A stretch of 64,000 bases of DNA from Spirochaetota bacterium (GTDB taxonomy: Bacteria > Spirochaetota > UBA4802 > UBA5550). Position numbers and translations under genes: made by a program. Of this stretch, positions 51,341-60,112 are shown one piece after another; the first letter of the stretch is position 1, and the number at the start of each line of letters is the position of its first letter. The notes under the pieces were generated by a model. It did not search any database. It was not told where the DNA came from and was given only the letters and a program-made list of their open reading frames with translations. The stretch covers positions 1 through 64,000 of the forward strand of contig QKCL01000036.1 in the NCBI GenBank assembly GCA_003246895.1, given 5' to 3'.

Positions 51341-52091
51341 CAGAACCAGGCCTCTTTCAATAAAACATTATGATATTCACGGATTCAGAGATTGCTCAGT
51401 TCATCTGCTCAGTGAAAAACCCTTTGAAATCTTTATTAATGGAAGAAAAGCCTATGAAGTCATGGCAACGCCTGGTAATGAAGCAGAAATATCAGCCGGA
51501 CTCCTTTTTTCAGCGGGATATTTGGATGAATCCTTTAATTTTAACGGGCTTGTCCCTGAAAATAGCAGAATCAATTATCATATTCCGGGAATTGATTTCA
51601 ATGAAAAAGTGATTTTTGTTTCCTCTTCCTGCGGCCCGGTAAGTTCCGGAATCACTGAGCCTGGTGATTGCAGTGATGAAGATCATGTGCTGCATGCAGC
51701 AGATATTTTCAATATGAGAACATTGCTTGAAGAGCAGCAGGCACTCTACAGCATTACCGGTGCAAGCCATGGTGTGGCAGCCTTTGATGCAAATTGCAGA
51801 TGTCTGTCTTTTGTGGAAGACATGGGAAGGCATAATGCCCTTGATGGAGTCATCGGAAGTCTCCTCATGAGGAAGATGCTGAATGAGGCATGTTTTTATT
51901 TTACCACGTCAAGACTGAGTGTGGAAATGGCAGGGAAAGTAATAAATGCAGGTGCGCTGCTTGTTGCCGGCGTATCTGCTCCTACTGCCATGGCTGTTGA
52001 AATGTGCAGAAGAAGCAGGGTTTCCGTTGTGGGCAGGCTGAAAGAATCGTCATTTTCTGTTTATGCTGAAGGAGCAGTATGCATTTCCTGA
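51333..52091 (+). CDS. fdhD: Formate dehydrogenase accessory sulfurtransferase FdhD
   Basis: 252 residues. FdhD moves sulfur from IscS to the molybdenum/tungsten cofactor of formate dehydrogenase. Family blocks: ATPGNEAEISAGLLFSAGYL, VEDMGRHNALDGVIG, TTSRLSVEMAGKVINAGA and SAPTAMAVEM. The sulfur-relay loop, usually CGxCG, reads SSSCGPVSSG here: Cys100 is present but the second cysteine is missing. The start is TTG 51333, overlapping the previous gene by eight bases, with GGAGATG upstream. No formate dehydrogenase subunit is in the window. Its stop abuts the stop of the convergent cheW. Confidence 0.9.
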   Translation: MTDRTRPLSIKHYDIHGFRDCSVHLLSEKPFEIFINGRKAYEVMATPGNEAEISAGLLFSAGYLDESFNFNGLVPENSRINYHIPGIDFNEKVIFVSSSCGPVSSGITEPGDCSDEDHVLHAADIFNMRTLLEEQQALYSITGASHGVAAFDANCRCLSFVEDMGRHNALDGVIGSLLMRKMLNEACFYFTTSRLSVEMAGKVINAGALLVAGVSAPTAMAVEMCRRSRVSVVGRLKESSFSVYAEGAVCIS

Positions 52092-52604
52092 TCAGACAGT
52101 TTGAAGTGACTCCTCTTTAATGTCTGCCTCGGAGAGGGTTTCATAGTCTTTTATTGTAAGCATTATATCCGGATTGAGTATTATTATGAGATTGTCATCC
52201 TTGTTTAGAACACCCTTTATGACTTCCCTGTTTATGCTGACATTGAAATTGGGGACTTCCTGCAGTTTCTCAGGAGCACTGATTACATCTGAAACGGAAT
52301 CAACAATTATCCCCACGAGAGAACTGTTGAGTTCAACTATAAGAATAACCGTAAAGGCGTCATATTCCTTTTCAGGGAGATTGAATTTTAGTCTAAGGTC
52401 AACTACTGGTACAACAATACCTCTCAGGTTTATTACACCTTTCATATACTTTTCACTGTTTGGAACGGATGTTATATTTGTCATTCCGACAATTTCTTTT
52501 ATTCTCAATACATCTATGCCGTAGGTCTCATTGTTTATTAAAAAAGTAACAAACTGCTGTGATGATATGGATTCATAGGCGGTTAGGTTTGTATCTGCAG
52601 CCAT
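52092..52604 (-). CDS. cheW: Chemotaxis coupling protein CheW
   Basis: 170 residues from ATG 52604, which follows GGAG; a longer frame to 52637 begins inside the leader. CheW bridges chemoreceptors and CheA. Family text: QFVTFLINNETYGIDVLRIKEI, VPNSEKYMKGVINLRGIVVPVVDLRLKF and GIIVDSVSDVI. The C-terminal extension after about residue 145 is short and acidic. It is alone on its strand and about 1.8 kb from cheD. Confidence 0.94.
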   Translation of the reverse strand: MAADTNLTAYESISSQQFVTFLINNETYGIDVLRIKEIVGMTNITSVPNSEKYMKGVINLRGIVVPVVDLRLKFNLPEKEYDAFTVILIVELNSSLVGIIVDSVSDVISAPEKLQEVPNFNVSINREVIKGVLNKDDNLIIILNPDIMLTIKDYETLSEADIKEESLQTV

Positions 52605-52759
52605 GTCATTCTCCTTTGTCTCTTCCGAGGACAACAAAAAATATATTTTAAGAAATAGTTATTGTATTTGTTTCAAGTTTATCTTATAAAAGAAACCTAA
52701 TCAAATTTTTTTAATCTGAAACGGATTAAAAAGTCAATAATAATAATTGGAGAAAGATA

Positions 52760-53662
52760 ATGAGAATTGCAGTAACCGGGGGGCTTGGTTTTGTGGGCAG
52801 GAGTCTTATCCCCCGTCTCATCAAGGAGGGACATGATGTTACTGTTTTTGATAATTCTGATGAGAGCACTTTTAATTATGAGGGCGCCTGTTATGTCAAA
52901 TCCGACTTGAGGGTTCCCGGGTCATGGCAGAATTTTATATGCAAACAGGATGCCATAATCAATCTTGCAGGTGTAAATATTTTTCAGAGATGGAATGATG
53001 CCCGTAAAAAGGAGATTTACGAGAGCAGGGTTCTGTCCACGTCCAACATTGTATCAGCCCTGGCTCAGGATGATAATCAGTGCAAACTGCTCATAAATGC
53101 ATCTGCAGTTGGATATTACGGCTTCAGAAAGGATGAGGAAATTGATGAGACTGCATCGGGAGGAGATGATTTTCTCTCTTATGTCTGCAAAAACTGGGAA
53201 AATGAGGCTGAAAGGGCAACCGGTTCTGGAGTCCGGGTCATCGTGCTAAGATTCGGTTCTGTGCTTGGAAAGGATGGAGGTGCATTCCCTGAACTTAAAA
53301 GAACATTCAAAAGATTTATGGGAGCTAAACTCGGGTCAGGAAGGCAGTGGTTTCCCTGGATTCATATTGAAGATCTGCTAGGGATTATTTTTATCTCCAT
53401 GCTCAGATCTGATATGTCGGGACCATATAATTGTGTGTCTCCTGAAACCGTTACCAATGCGGAATTTACCAGAACCTTGAGAAAAAATATTGGCCGTATT
53501 TCATTTTTGCCCTTTGTGCCGGGATTTGTCCTGAGAATCGTGCTGGGAGAGTTCGGGTCATATCTTGTTAAGGGACAGAGAGCGGTTCCGGTGAAACTTA
53601 AAGAGCTGGGGTACAGGTTCAGGTATGGAAATCTTGACAGCGCCCTGAATAGTCTGCTCTAA
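52760..53662 (+). CDS. SDR39U1/YfcH-type epimerase (TIGR01777)
   Basis: 300 residues of the atypical short-chain dehydrogenase group. The NAD(P)-binding motif GGLGFVGRSLIPRL is at 7-20, and NLAGVNIFQRWNDARKKEIYESRV, SAVGYYG and WFPWIHIEDL follow, all diagnostic. The natural substrate is not known for this family. The usual TGxxG glycine motif is present and the second active-site block is YYG. ATG 52760 follows GGAGAAAG. It precedes the rpmH operon but a separate promoter lies between. Confidence 0.88.
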   Translation: MRIAVTGGLGFVGRSLIPRLIKEGHDVTVFDNSDESTFNYEGACYVKSDLRVPGSWQNFICKQDAIINLAGVNIFQRWNDARKKEIYESRVLSTSNIVSALAQDDNQCKLLINASAVGYYGFRKDEEIDETASGGDDFLSYVCKNWENEAERATGSGVRVIVLRFGSVLGKDGGAFPELKRTFKRFMGAKLGSGRQWFPWIHIEDLLGIIFISMLRSDMSGPYNCVSPETVTNAEFTRTLRKNIGRISFLPFVPGFVLRIVLGEFGSYLVKGQRAVPVKLKELGYRFRYGNLDSALNSLL

Positions 53663-53694
53663 TTATATATTAGAAGCAAAGCTTAAAATTAATA

Positions 53695-53722
53695 TTGACA
53701 AAATGAGGCATATTTTTACGAT
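53695..53722 (+). promoter_or_regulatory. Promoter of the rpmH operon
   Basis: TTGACA at 53695-53700 and TACGAT at 53717-53722 with a 16-base spacer; the leader to rpmH would be about 135 bases. Confidence 0.55.
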
Positions 53723-53862
53723 ACACCCCTAATCCTTATAAGGGAATTAAAGGATTGATATCTGTATTATGGATAGTCATGCGGATGCAGTTTTAATATT
53801 CCCGATTGTTTAAGAAAATCAAGTACTAAGAATTATATATAAAAGAGTAAGAGGTAACCTAA

Positions 53863-54021
53863 ATGAAAAGAACATTTCAGCCAAGCAAGCTTAAGAGGAA
53901 CAGAAAGCACGGATTCAGAGCGAGAATGAGTTCAGAAGAAGGAAGAAAAGTACTTCAGAGAAGAAGAAGAAAGGGAAGAAGAAAACTTACTGTATCAGAT
54001 GAAAAAAGACTTCCAAAGTAG
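53863..54021 (+). CDS. rpmH: Ribosomal protein bL34
   Basis: 52 residues. Begins [20 protein letters not shown], then [15 protein letters not shown] and [10 protein letters not shown], the standard bL34 sequence with a slightly longer acidic/basic C-terminus. ATG 53863 follows AGAGGTAA. It stands first in rpmH-rnpA-yidD-yidC-jag-mnmE, the order conserved around the replication origin in many bacteria, though dnaA/oriC sequence is not in the window. Confidence 0.97.
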   Translation: MKRTFQPSKLKRNRKHGFRARMSSEEGRKVLQRRRRKGRRKLTVSDEKRLPK

Positions 54022-54043
54022 GATTTAGCAGTTACAGACGGGT

Positions 54044-54418
54044 GTGAAAAGGATATATTCATTAAAAGGTAAGAAGTCATTTAAAGAAATCTATTCTAAA
54101 GGGAAGAGGAACAGAGGAAGATTTGTTGCCGTTTATGTGCTTACGGCAGAAGCTAGGAAAGATCAGGAAGAAGCCGGGGAAAAATCGGGAAAAAGTGATG
54201 TTAAAATCGGAATTACAGTGGGAAAGAAACTCGGAAAAGCACATTACAGAAATCTTATAAAGCGAAGAATAAGGGCTGTCTGCGGGGAGCTTTTATCATC
54301 CATGCATGGCGGCTCAAGAATTATAATAAATCCCGGTCCTTCAGTGAAGGATGTAACCTTTACCGATCTGAAGGATGATATTCGTTCAGTATTCAGGAAG
54401 GCCGGTTTGATGCAATGA
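54044..54418 (+). CDS. rnpA: Ribonuclease P protein component
   Basis: 124 residues from GTG 54044. Assists RNase P RNA in removing 5' leaders from tRNA precursors. The signature AHYRNLIKRRIRAV (RNR motif) and the N-terminal YSLKGKKSFKEIYSKGKR block are present. A charged insertion (EARKDQEEAGEKSGKSD) separates two strands. The stop overlaps the yidD start (ATGA). RNase P RNA itself (rnpB) was not seen here. Confidence 0.94.
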   Translation: MKRIYSLKGKKSFKEIYSKGKRNRGRFVAVYVLTAEARKDQEEAGEKSGKSDVKIGITVGKKLGKAHYRNLIKRRIRAVCGELLSSMHGGSRIIINPGPSVKDVTFTDLKDDIRSVFRKAGLMQ

Positions 54419-54696
54419 GAATCTATAAAAGAATTATCAGTCAGATATTCCGTATTCCGGGACTTCTGGCTGTTCAGTTAATAAATATATATAAGTGGGT
54501 TATTTCGCCCATGATGCCCAGGGCATGCAGGTATTATCCGACATGCTCTGTTTATTCGGCAGAGGCGATAAAAAGATTTGGAATTATCAGAGGGGGCTTC
54601 CTTTCTGTCAGGAGAATTCTTTCATGTAATCCGCTGGGAAAGGGCGGCATTGATCCTGTTCCCGAAAGTTTCAGTTTTTTTAAAAAAGAAGATTAA
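54415..54696 (+). CDS. yidD: Membrane protein insertion efficiency factor YidD
   Basis: 93 residues. The family core reads KWVISPMMPRACRYYPTCSVYSAEAIKRFG, then RGGFLSVRRILSCNPLGKGGIDPVP, all conserved. It is a small amphipathic inner-membrane-associated protein that aids YidC-dependent insertion. ATG 54415 overlaps the rnpA stop, so the genes are translationally coupled. Confidence 0.95.
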   Translation: MRIYKRIISQIFRIPGLLAVQLINIYKWVISPMMPRACRYYPTCSVYSAEAIKRFGIIRGGFLSVRRILSCNPLGKGGIDPVPESFSFFKKED

Positions 54697-54799
54697 TCTT
54701 ACTTTATCCAGATGTAATATCCTCCACGTGTTGTTTAATTGCACCCGCATTTGAGACGTTCATTTATTGGAAAATTAACTATTTAAGGTAAAAGAAAAA

Positions 54800-56473
54800 A
54801 TGGAAAAGAGAACTCTTTTGGCAATTATACTGACTCTTGGAGTCTGGGTGGGGTGGTTCTGGCTCTATCCTCCAAAACCGGCGCCGGAAAATCAGGATTC
54901 TAAAAAGGTTGTATCACAGGATGAATCCAAAAAGATTAAAGATGTAAAGAATGAACAGGCCGGTTCGGAAAAGAAGTTTTCCGGGAAATACACAAAAATT
55001 TCAGGGAAAATAAAATCAGAGGAAATATCTGTCGATACAAAGAAGTTTCGTTTTGTTTTAAGCAATAAGGGAGCGGTTATCAGGGACGCAAAATATATTG
55101 AACGTGACGATGCGGAACTTATCTTCGACAGTAAACTTTATAACAGCAATGGTTATTTTGATTTTGCAGTTCATTTTTCGGGTGATGAATTTTTTAAGGG
55201 CAATGATCTTCAGGATCTAAACTGGGCAGTTGCGAAAGATGATCCTAAAACTGTGAGATTCTATACAGATGTAAATGTAAAGGGCAATGATCTTCGTATT
55301 GAAAAGGTTTATAAATTTACTGAAAATGGCTATGATTTCAGGGTTGAGTACAGGTTTATAAACCGCGGCAAGGGTGAAATCTCACTTGCAAATGATGAGA
55401 TTATAGTATCTCCCGGGCAGACTCTTGGGCCGAAACTTGATTATACAAACACATACAACATTTTGAAAGGGGTCTATTCTATAGACGGCAGTCATAAACT
55501 TGCGTCAAAGGGCGGAAGTTTCTTCGGAGACAATGGGGAACTTATTGTTGAGCCCGGAAATATTGATTATGCCGGAATAATGAGCAGATATTTTCTCCTG
55601 CTAATGAAACCGGACGGGTTTAGCGGGACAAAGGCCTATTTTGACAACAGAAAAACCAGTGCATTCAGAACAGGTCTGTCTGTTAAAGTCGGCAAACTGG
55701 CAAAGGGATCAGTGACAGTAAAGTCTTTCAAGGTTTATCTTGGAGAAAAGAATAAGGATTTTCTCGGTGCAGTTGATCCAATCCTGAAGGATGCATCAGA
55801 TGTCAGTACACTCATAGAACCGATAAGATATTTTGTAATGTGGGCACTTCTTAAAATATACGGCCTTTTTGGAAATCTGGGATGGGCTCTGGTTGTGTTC
55901 TCTATACTGACCAAGATTGTATTCATGCCGCTCACAAAGAAGTCAACAGAATCAATGAAGAAACTGCAGGAAATCGGGCCTGAGCTGAAAAAACTTCAGG
56001 CGAAGTACAAGGATAAACCTGATGTGCTTCAGAGAGAAACAATGAAAATGTATAAGGAGAACAATGTGAATCCAATGGGAGGGTGCCTTCCAATGATTCT
56101 GCAGATGCCGTTCTTCTTCGGATTATATAGTGCATTGATTAATTCAATACATCTATGGAATGCACCTTTCATGCTGTGGATGAAAGATCTTTCCATGCCT
56201 GACCATGTGGCAACAATAGCAGGTCACAGTATACATGTACTTCCTGTGCTCATGGCCATATCCATGTTTGTTCAGCAGAAACAGACCATGTCTGATGTTG
56301 GAAGCCAGCAGCAGAAAATAATGATGTATATGATGCCGTTTTTAATGCTTCTCATATTCTGGAATATGCCGTCAGGTCTGGTTCTCTACTGGTTCCTCCA
56401 GAACCTTTATCAGATCCTTAATCAGTATGTTGTTAACCATATGGACAACAGAAAACAGAAAGCAGCTGCTTGA
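54800..56473 (+). CDS. yidC: Membrane protein insertase YidC (Oxa1 family)
   Basis: 557 residues in the long Gram-negative form: an N-terminal membrane helix (LLAIILTLGVWVGWFWLYPP), a lysine-rich linker, a large periplasmic P1 domain (about 75-345) and the C-terminal insertase core with five helices. Core text includes NLGWALVVFSILTKIVFMPLT, NVNPMGGCLPMILQMPFFFGLYSAL and the final MPSGLVLYWFLQNLYQILNQY. It inserts and folds inner-membrane proteins with or without SecYEG. The P1 domain supports a diderm cell. Confidence 0.97.
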   Translation: MEKRTLLAIILTLGVWVGWFWLYPPKPAPENQDSKKVVSQDESKKIKDVKNEQAGSEKKFSGKYTKISGKIKSEEISVDTKKFRFVLSNKGAVIRDAKYIERDDAELIFDSKLYNSNGYFDFAVHFSGDEFFKGNDLQDLNWAVAKDDPKTVRFYTDVNVKGNDLRIEKVYKFTENGYDFRVEYRFINRGKGEISLANDEIIVSPGQTLGPKLDYTNTYNILKGVYSIDGSHKLASKGGSFFGDNGELIVEPGNIDYAGIMSRYFLLLMKPDGFSGTKAYFDNRKTSAFRTGLSVKVGKLAKGSVTVKSFKVYLGEKNKDFLGAVDPILKDASDVSTLIEPIRYFVMWALLKIYGLFGNLGWALVVFSILTKIVFMPLTKKSTESMKKLQEIGPELKKLQAKYKDKPDVLQRETMKMYKENNVNPMGGCLPMILQMPFFFGLYSALINSIHLWNAPFMLWMKDLSMPDHVATIAGHSIHVLPVLMAISMFVQQKQTMSDVGSQQQKIMMYMMPFLMLLIFWNMPSGLVLYWFLQNLYQILNQYVVNHMDNRKQKAAA

Positions 56474-56504
56474 TGGTGAATAATGAAAACACAGGAGGCG
56501 CACT

Positions 56505-57158
56505 ATGAAGGTAATAGAAGCAGAAGGAAGAACAGCCGATGATGCAAAAAAGAAGGCTCTTGCCGAGCTTGGCATAAGGGATGCATCGGTTGTCAATATA
56601 GAAGTAATGGACGCAGGTAAAAGCGGAATTTTCGGTTTCGGAGTTTCAAGGCCTGCCAAGGTAAGAATTTACTATAATGAGAATAATGAAGATGTCGGTG
56701 ATAAGGTTAAAGAGCTTCTCACCGGGCTTCTTGAAAAAATGGGAATAGACGGCCAGATACAGGATCTAAAGGAAGGAGAGGCAAAGGTCTATGTAGAACT
56801 TGTGAGCTCCAGCTCGGGACTGATTATCGGGAAAAAGGGCAAGACCCTTGAGGCTCTGCAGTTCATGATAAATCTTATGATAAACAACACCACAGGAAGC
56901 GAGAAGAAGATAATTCTGGATATCGAATCCTACCGCGAGAAGAGGGAAAAGATACTCAGGAAGATGTCCAGGGATCTTGCTCATAAGGTTATACGTTCCG
57001 GAAGACCTCTCACTCTGGAGCCCATGAACCCATTTGAGAGAAGACTCATACACCTTACCCTTCAGAACGACAGAAGGGTAACAACAAAGAGTGAAGGCCA
57101 GGGAATTTACCGCAAGATAAAGATCTCTCCGGCTGGAAAATCATCAGGAAAACGCTGA
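56505..57158 (+). CDS. jag: Jag/KhpB-type RNA-binding protein
   Basis: 217 residues: Jag-N domain at 1-50 (VIEAEGRTADDAKKKALAEL), a KH domain at about 80-150 (SSSGLIIGKKGKTLEALQFMIN) and an R3H domain at about 155-210 (KVIRSGRPLTLEPMNPFERRLIHLTLQ). Binds RNA, in firmicutes together with KhpA, and influences cell division and mRNA fate. Its place right after yidC is the typical one. ATG 56505 follows AGGAGG. mnmE starts two bases after the stop. Confidence 0.95.
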   Translation: MKVIEAEGRTADDAKKKALAELGIRDASVVNIEVMDAGKSGIFGFGVSRPAKVRIYYNENNEDVGDKVKELLTGLLEKMGIDGQIQDLKEGEAKVYVELVSSSSGLIIGKKGKTLEALQFMINLMINNTTGSEKKIILDIESYREKREKILRKMSRDLAHKVIRSGRPLTLEPMNPFERRLIHLTLQNDRRVTTKSEGQGIYRKIKISPAGKSSGKR

Positions 57159-57160
57159 TC

Positions 57161-58516
57161 ATGCTTGAAGATACAATATGTGCACCGGCCACTGCGCCGG
57201 TGAACGCTTCACTTTCGATTATAAGAATAAGCGGTCCCCTTTCAAGGGAAACCGCTTTTTCTGTTTTTTCACGTCCCGGGACGATAAAAGACCGGCATGC
57301 CGCCTACGGATCAATAGTCTATGAAGGGAAAGTGGTTGATGATGTGGTACTTGTTTATTATCAATCACCGGCGAGTTTCACCGGCGAGGAGATGGTTGAA
57401 ATTTTCTGCCATGGCAATCCGCTCATTGTGAGCAGAATAATCAGGGTGCTCTTCAAACTTGGAGTGAGAATGGCCGAACCTGGAGAGTTCTCCAAAAGGG
57501 CCTTTCTTAACGGTAAAATGGACCTGACCGAAGCGGAGGCAATTAATACCCTCATAAATGCAGGAAGCGACTGGGAGATTGACGCTTCAATCAAACAGAT
57601 GCACGGTTCACTGAAAACTGCGATTGACAGTCTCAAGGATGACCTCATTCTGCTTAAGGCTGATATTGAGGCTGGAATTGATTTCACCGATCAGGATATT
57701 GTTTTTATTTCATATGAACAGGCTCTGGAGAAACTGAAGTCTGTACGCCAGGGAATAGAGAGTATTCTCAGGCGATGTTCTGTGGGGGCAAGGGTGTCAC
57801 AGGGTATAAATGTAACCCTTGCAGGCAGGCCCAATGTGGGCAAGTCAAGCCTTCTTAATCTCATACTCAACGAGGAACGGGCAATTGTATCTGATATTGC
57901 CGGAACAACAAGGGATCTGATACGTGAAACTGTACAGATAGGCGGTGTGCGGATTAACCTTACAGATACAGCCGGAATCGGTATTACCGGTGATGAAATT
58001 GAAAGAATGGGAATTGAGAGGAGCAGAAAGAGTATTGCCGAGTCATCTCTTGTGCTTGTTGTTATTGATGCAGTAGCAGGGATAACTGAAGAGGATTCTG
58101 AGATTATAGAAAAGACAGCGGATAAAAAAAGAATTTTTATCCTTAACAAGAAGGATCTTGTGAGTCCCGATGAAATTGAGAAAATTGAAAATTCAAGCGG
58201 CTTCAACTTTGTACATATTTCTGCAAAAAGCGGTGACGGCTTCAGGGAACTGGAGGAGAGGATTGCAGCTGTTATTTCAGCTGAATTTGTGGACTATGAT
58301 AATTCATTCATCGCAGACCAGAGAATACTCGATATTCTTGAAAGATCTGTTGAAACAGCAGTGAGAGTTGAAAGTATTTTTAAGATGGACGAGCCTCCAG
58401 AGATAGCCGCCTTTGAACTCAATGAACTCATTGAGACCCTCTCCGGCATTACAGGAGAAATTTCTCCTGATGATATCCTGGGATCAATATTCTGCAGGTT
58501 CTGTATAGGGAAGTAA
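57161..58516 (+). CDS. mnmE: tRNA modification GTPase MnmE
   Basis: 451 residues. With MnmG it makes the 5-carboxymethylaminomethyl group on U34 of several tRNAs. The N-terminal formyl-THF-binding domain starts DTICAPATAPVNASLSIIRISG. The GTPase domain has Walker A LAGRPNVGKSS near 222, DIAGTTRD, the DTAGI motif and NKKD near 330. It ends in the CIGK motif carrying the essential cysteine. MnmA at 33781-34848 modifies the same wobble uridine. mnmG (gidA) is not in the window. Confidence 0.96.
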   Translation: MLEDTICAPATAPVNASLSIIRISGPLSRETAFSVFSRPGTIKDRHAAYGSIVYEGKVVDDVVLVYYQSPASFTGEEMVEIFCHGNPLIVSRIIRVLFKLGVRMAEPGEFSKRAFLNGKMDLTEAEAINTLINAGSDWEIDASIKQMHGSLKTAIDSLKDDLILLKADIEAGIDFTDQDIVFISYEQALEKLKSVRQGIESILRRCSVGARVSQGINVTLAGRPNVGKSSLLNLILNEERAIVSDIAGTTRDLIRETVQIGGVRINLTDTAGIGITGDEIERMGIERSRKSIAESSLVLVVIDAVAGITEEDSEIIEKTADKKRIFILNKKDLVSPDEIEKIENSSGFNFVHISAKSGDGFRELEERIAAVISAEFVDYDNSFIADQRILDILERSVETAVRVESIFKMDEPPEIAAFELNELIETLSGITGEISPDDILGSIFCRFCIGK

Positions 58517-58542
58517 CAGGAACAGGGAGCGGGAAATGCCCC

Positions 58543-59373
58543 CTATGCCAGCGGTATGAAGATCTCCCTCATTAATGAAAAATCTTTTCTGCTTGTGGCA
58601 ACTATAAAGTTTTTCATTGCATAACGGTTTTCAATTATTTCTCTGTAATCGATTTCTGAACCGTCAATATATCTCACAATGCCGCCTGCTTTTTCTATTA
58701 CCGGTATCGCTCCGGCCCAGTCCCACAGATAGGACTGACCTGCAAATGCCAGAACCCTGTTTCTGACATTATCTGTAACCAGTGCCGCATGAAGCGCTGT
58801 TGAGCCCAGGTTTCTCGCCTTGCCCTGAAAGTTTATATCGATCTTTCCCTTGAGTTCGGATGAGTGGAAGATGTTTGATTCACTATCCAGTTTCATTTCA
58901 GGATCTGTTGCGACAGGTTTTTCATTGAGATATGATGAATCGTTGTCGTTGTAGAAGAAAAGGTCCGATGCAGGAGAATAAACAAAACCGTAAACCGGCT
59001 TGTATCCGTCAAAAATACCAATGGATATGCACCATATGGGAAGCCCCATGCTGAACATCGCTGTTCCGTCAATTGGATCTATGATTACATTTACTCCGTT
59101 TTCATCTGCAGTTACAGAAGACCTGTCAAAATTTTCTTCATAGATGAAGTTGAAGGTTGGATACTTCTTTGCGATATTTTCAACGAGGTAGTTCTGCACC
59201 CAGAGGTCAGCTTCTGTCACAATTGACGAATCCTCTTTCCGCGAAATATCAAGGTCCATGCCCTTCTGCTGGAACTCAAGGGCACGTAGACCCGCATGTT
59301 TGATCAGTTTTTTTAAAAAACCAATATCGTCCTGGTTGAGGATGAATTTTTTGTAATCGTTGCTATTCTCCAA
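58543..59373 (-). CDS. Inositol-monophosphatase family protein
   Basis: 276 residues of the IMPase/FBPase superfamily (Mg2+- and Li+-sensitive sugar phosphatases). Metal-site motifs: DSSIVTEADLWVQ, YEENFD, DPIDGTAMFSMGLP and the C-terminal WDWAGAIPVIEKAGG, all intact. The substrate could be inositol-1-phosphate, 3'-phosphoadenosine 5'-phosphate or another sugar phosphate. The start is TTG 59373, inside the end of livF (11-base overlap), with AAGG upstream; there is no ATG before residue 38. It is the last gene of the liv operon, which is unusual. Confidence 0.88.
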   Translation of the reverse strand: MENSNDYKKFILNQDDIGFLKKLIKHAGLRALEFQQKGMDLDISRKEDSSIVTEADLWVQNYLVENIAKKYPTFNFIYEENFDRSSVTADENGVNVIIDPIDGTAMFSMGLPIWCISIGIFDGYKPVYGFVYSPASDLFFYNDNDSSYLNEKPVATDPEMKLDSESNIFHSSELKGKIDINFQGKARNLGSTALHAALVTDNVRNRVLAFAGQSYLWDWAGAIPVIEKAGGIVRYIDGSEIDYREIIENRYAMKNFIVATSRKDFSLMREIFIPLA

Positions 59374-60112
59374 GATATGCTGCCTTTACTTTAGGGTCTG
59401 AAAGGAGTTTGTCACTGTCATTTTCCAGTATTATTTTTCCGGTCTCGAGTACATACCCCTTATTGGATATACTTAATGCCATTTTTGCATTCTGTTCAAC
59501 AAGAAAAATGGTTACATTCTCCTCTTTGCTGATTTTTACAACAATATCGAAAATATTCTGTATTATAATGGGCGCCAGTCCAAGTGCGGGCTCGTCAAGG
59601 AGGAGAAGTTTCGGTTTGCTCATGAGGGCCCTTGCAATCGAAAGCATCTGCTGCTCTCCGCCGGAAAGTGAACCTGCAAGCTGTTTGCGCCTGTCCCTGA
59701 GAATCGGGAACATTTCGTACTTTTCCTCGATGTTCCTGTTTATGAGATTCTTATCCCTTATAATGAATGCACCCATTTCCAGGTTTTCCAGAACAGTCAT
59801 TTCCGCAAAGATTCCCCTCCCTTCAGGGGCCATTGAAATTCCCTTTGTCATTATGACATCGGGCCGGAGGTTTTTCTTTGATGCCTTTCCGGAACCTGTT
59901 GCGGAGAGTATCTCCTCTCCTGCATATTTTATTGATCCGCCCTTTAGCGGTTCAAGACCCACGATGGCCTTGAGGAGGGTGGACTTTCCTGCGCCGTTTG
60001 CTCCGATCAGGGAAACTATCTCTCCTTCATTAACCGAGAGGCTTACACCTTTAAGTGCTTCTATATTTCCGTAGCTTACATGTATATTGTTTATTTCAAG
60101 TATCTTAGTCAT
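59363..60112 (-). CDS. livF: Branched-chain amino acid ABC importer ATPase LivF
   Basis: 249 residues from ATG 60112, overlapping the end of livG by eight bases; a longer frame to 60136 lies inside livG. Walker A SLIGANGAGKSTLLK, signature LSGGEQQMLSIARALM, Walker B LLLLDEPALGLAP and the H-loop region are present. MAPEGRGIFAEMTVLENL is typical of LivF. It pairs with LivG to power uptake of leucine, isoleucine, valine or related amino acids through LivHM. Confidence 0.93.
   Translation of the reverse strand: MTKILEINNIHVSYGNIEALKGVSLSVNEGEIVSLIGANGAGKSTLLKAIVGLEPLKGGSIKYAGEEILSATGSGKASKKNLRPDVIMTKGISMAPEGRGIFAEMTVLENLEMGAFIIRDKNLINRNIEEKYEMFPILRDRRKQLAGSLSGGEQQMLSIARALMSKPKLLLLDEPALGLAPIIIQNIFDIVVKISKEENVTIFLVEQNAKMALSISNKGYVLETGKIILENDSDKLLSDPKVKAAYLGE

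Noticed and set aside
53663-53862. Possible replication origin beside rpmH
   Set aside because: rpmH often lies near oriC, but I see no dnaA gene, no cluster of DnaA boxes and no AT-rich 13-mer set here.
59409-60074. 221-codon antisense frame inside livF
   Set aside because: Mirror of conserved ABC ATPase text; no own signals.
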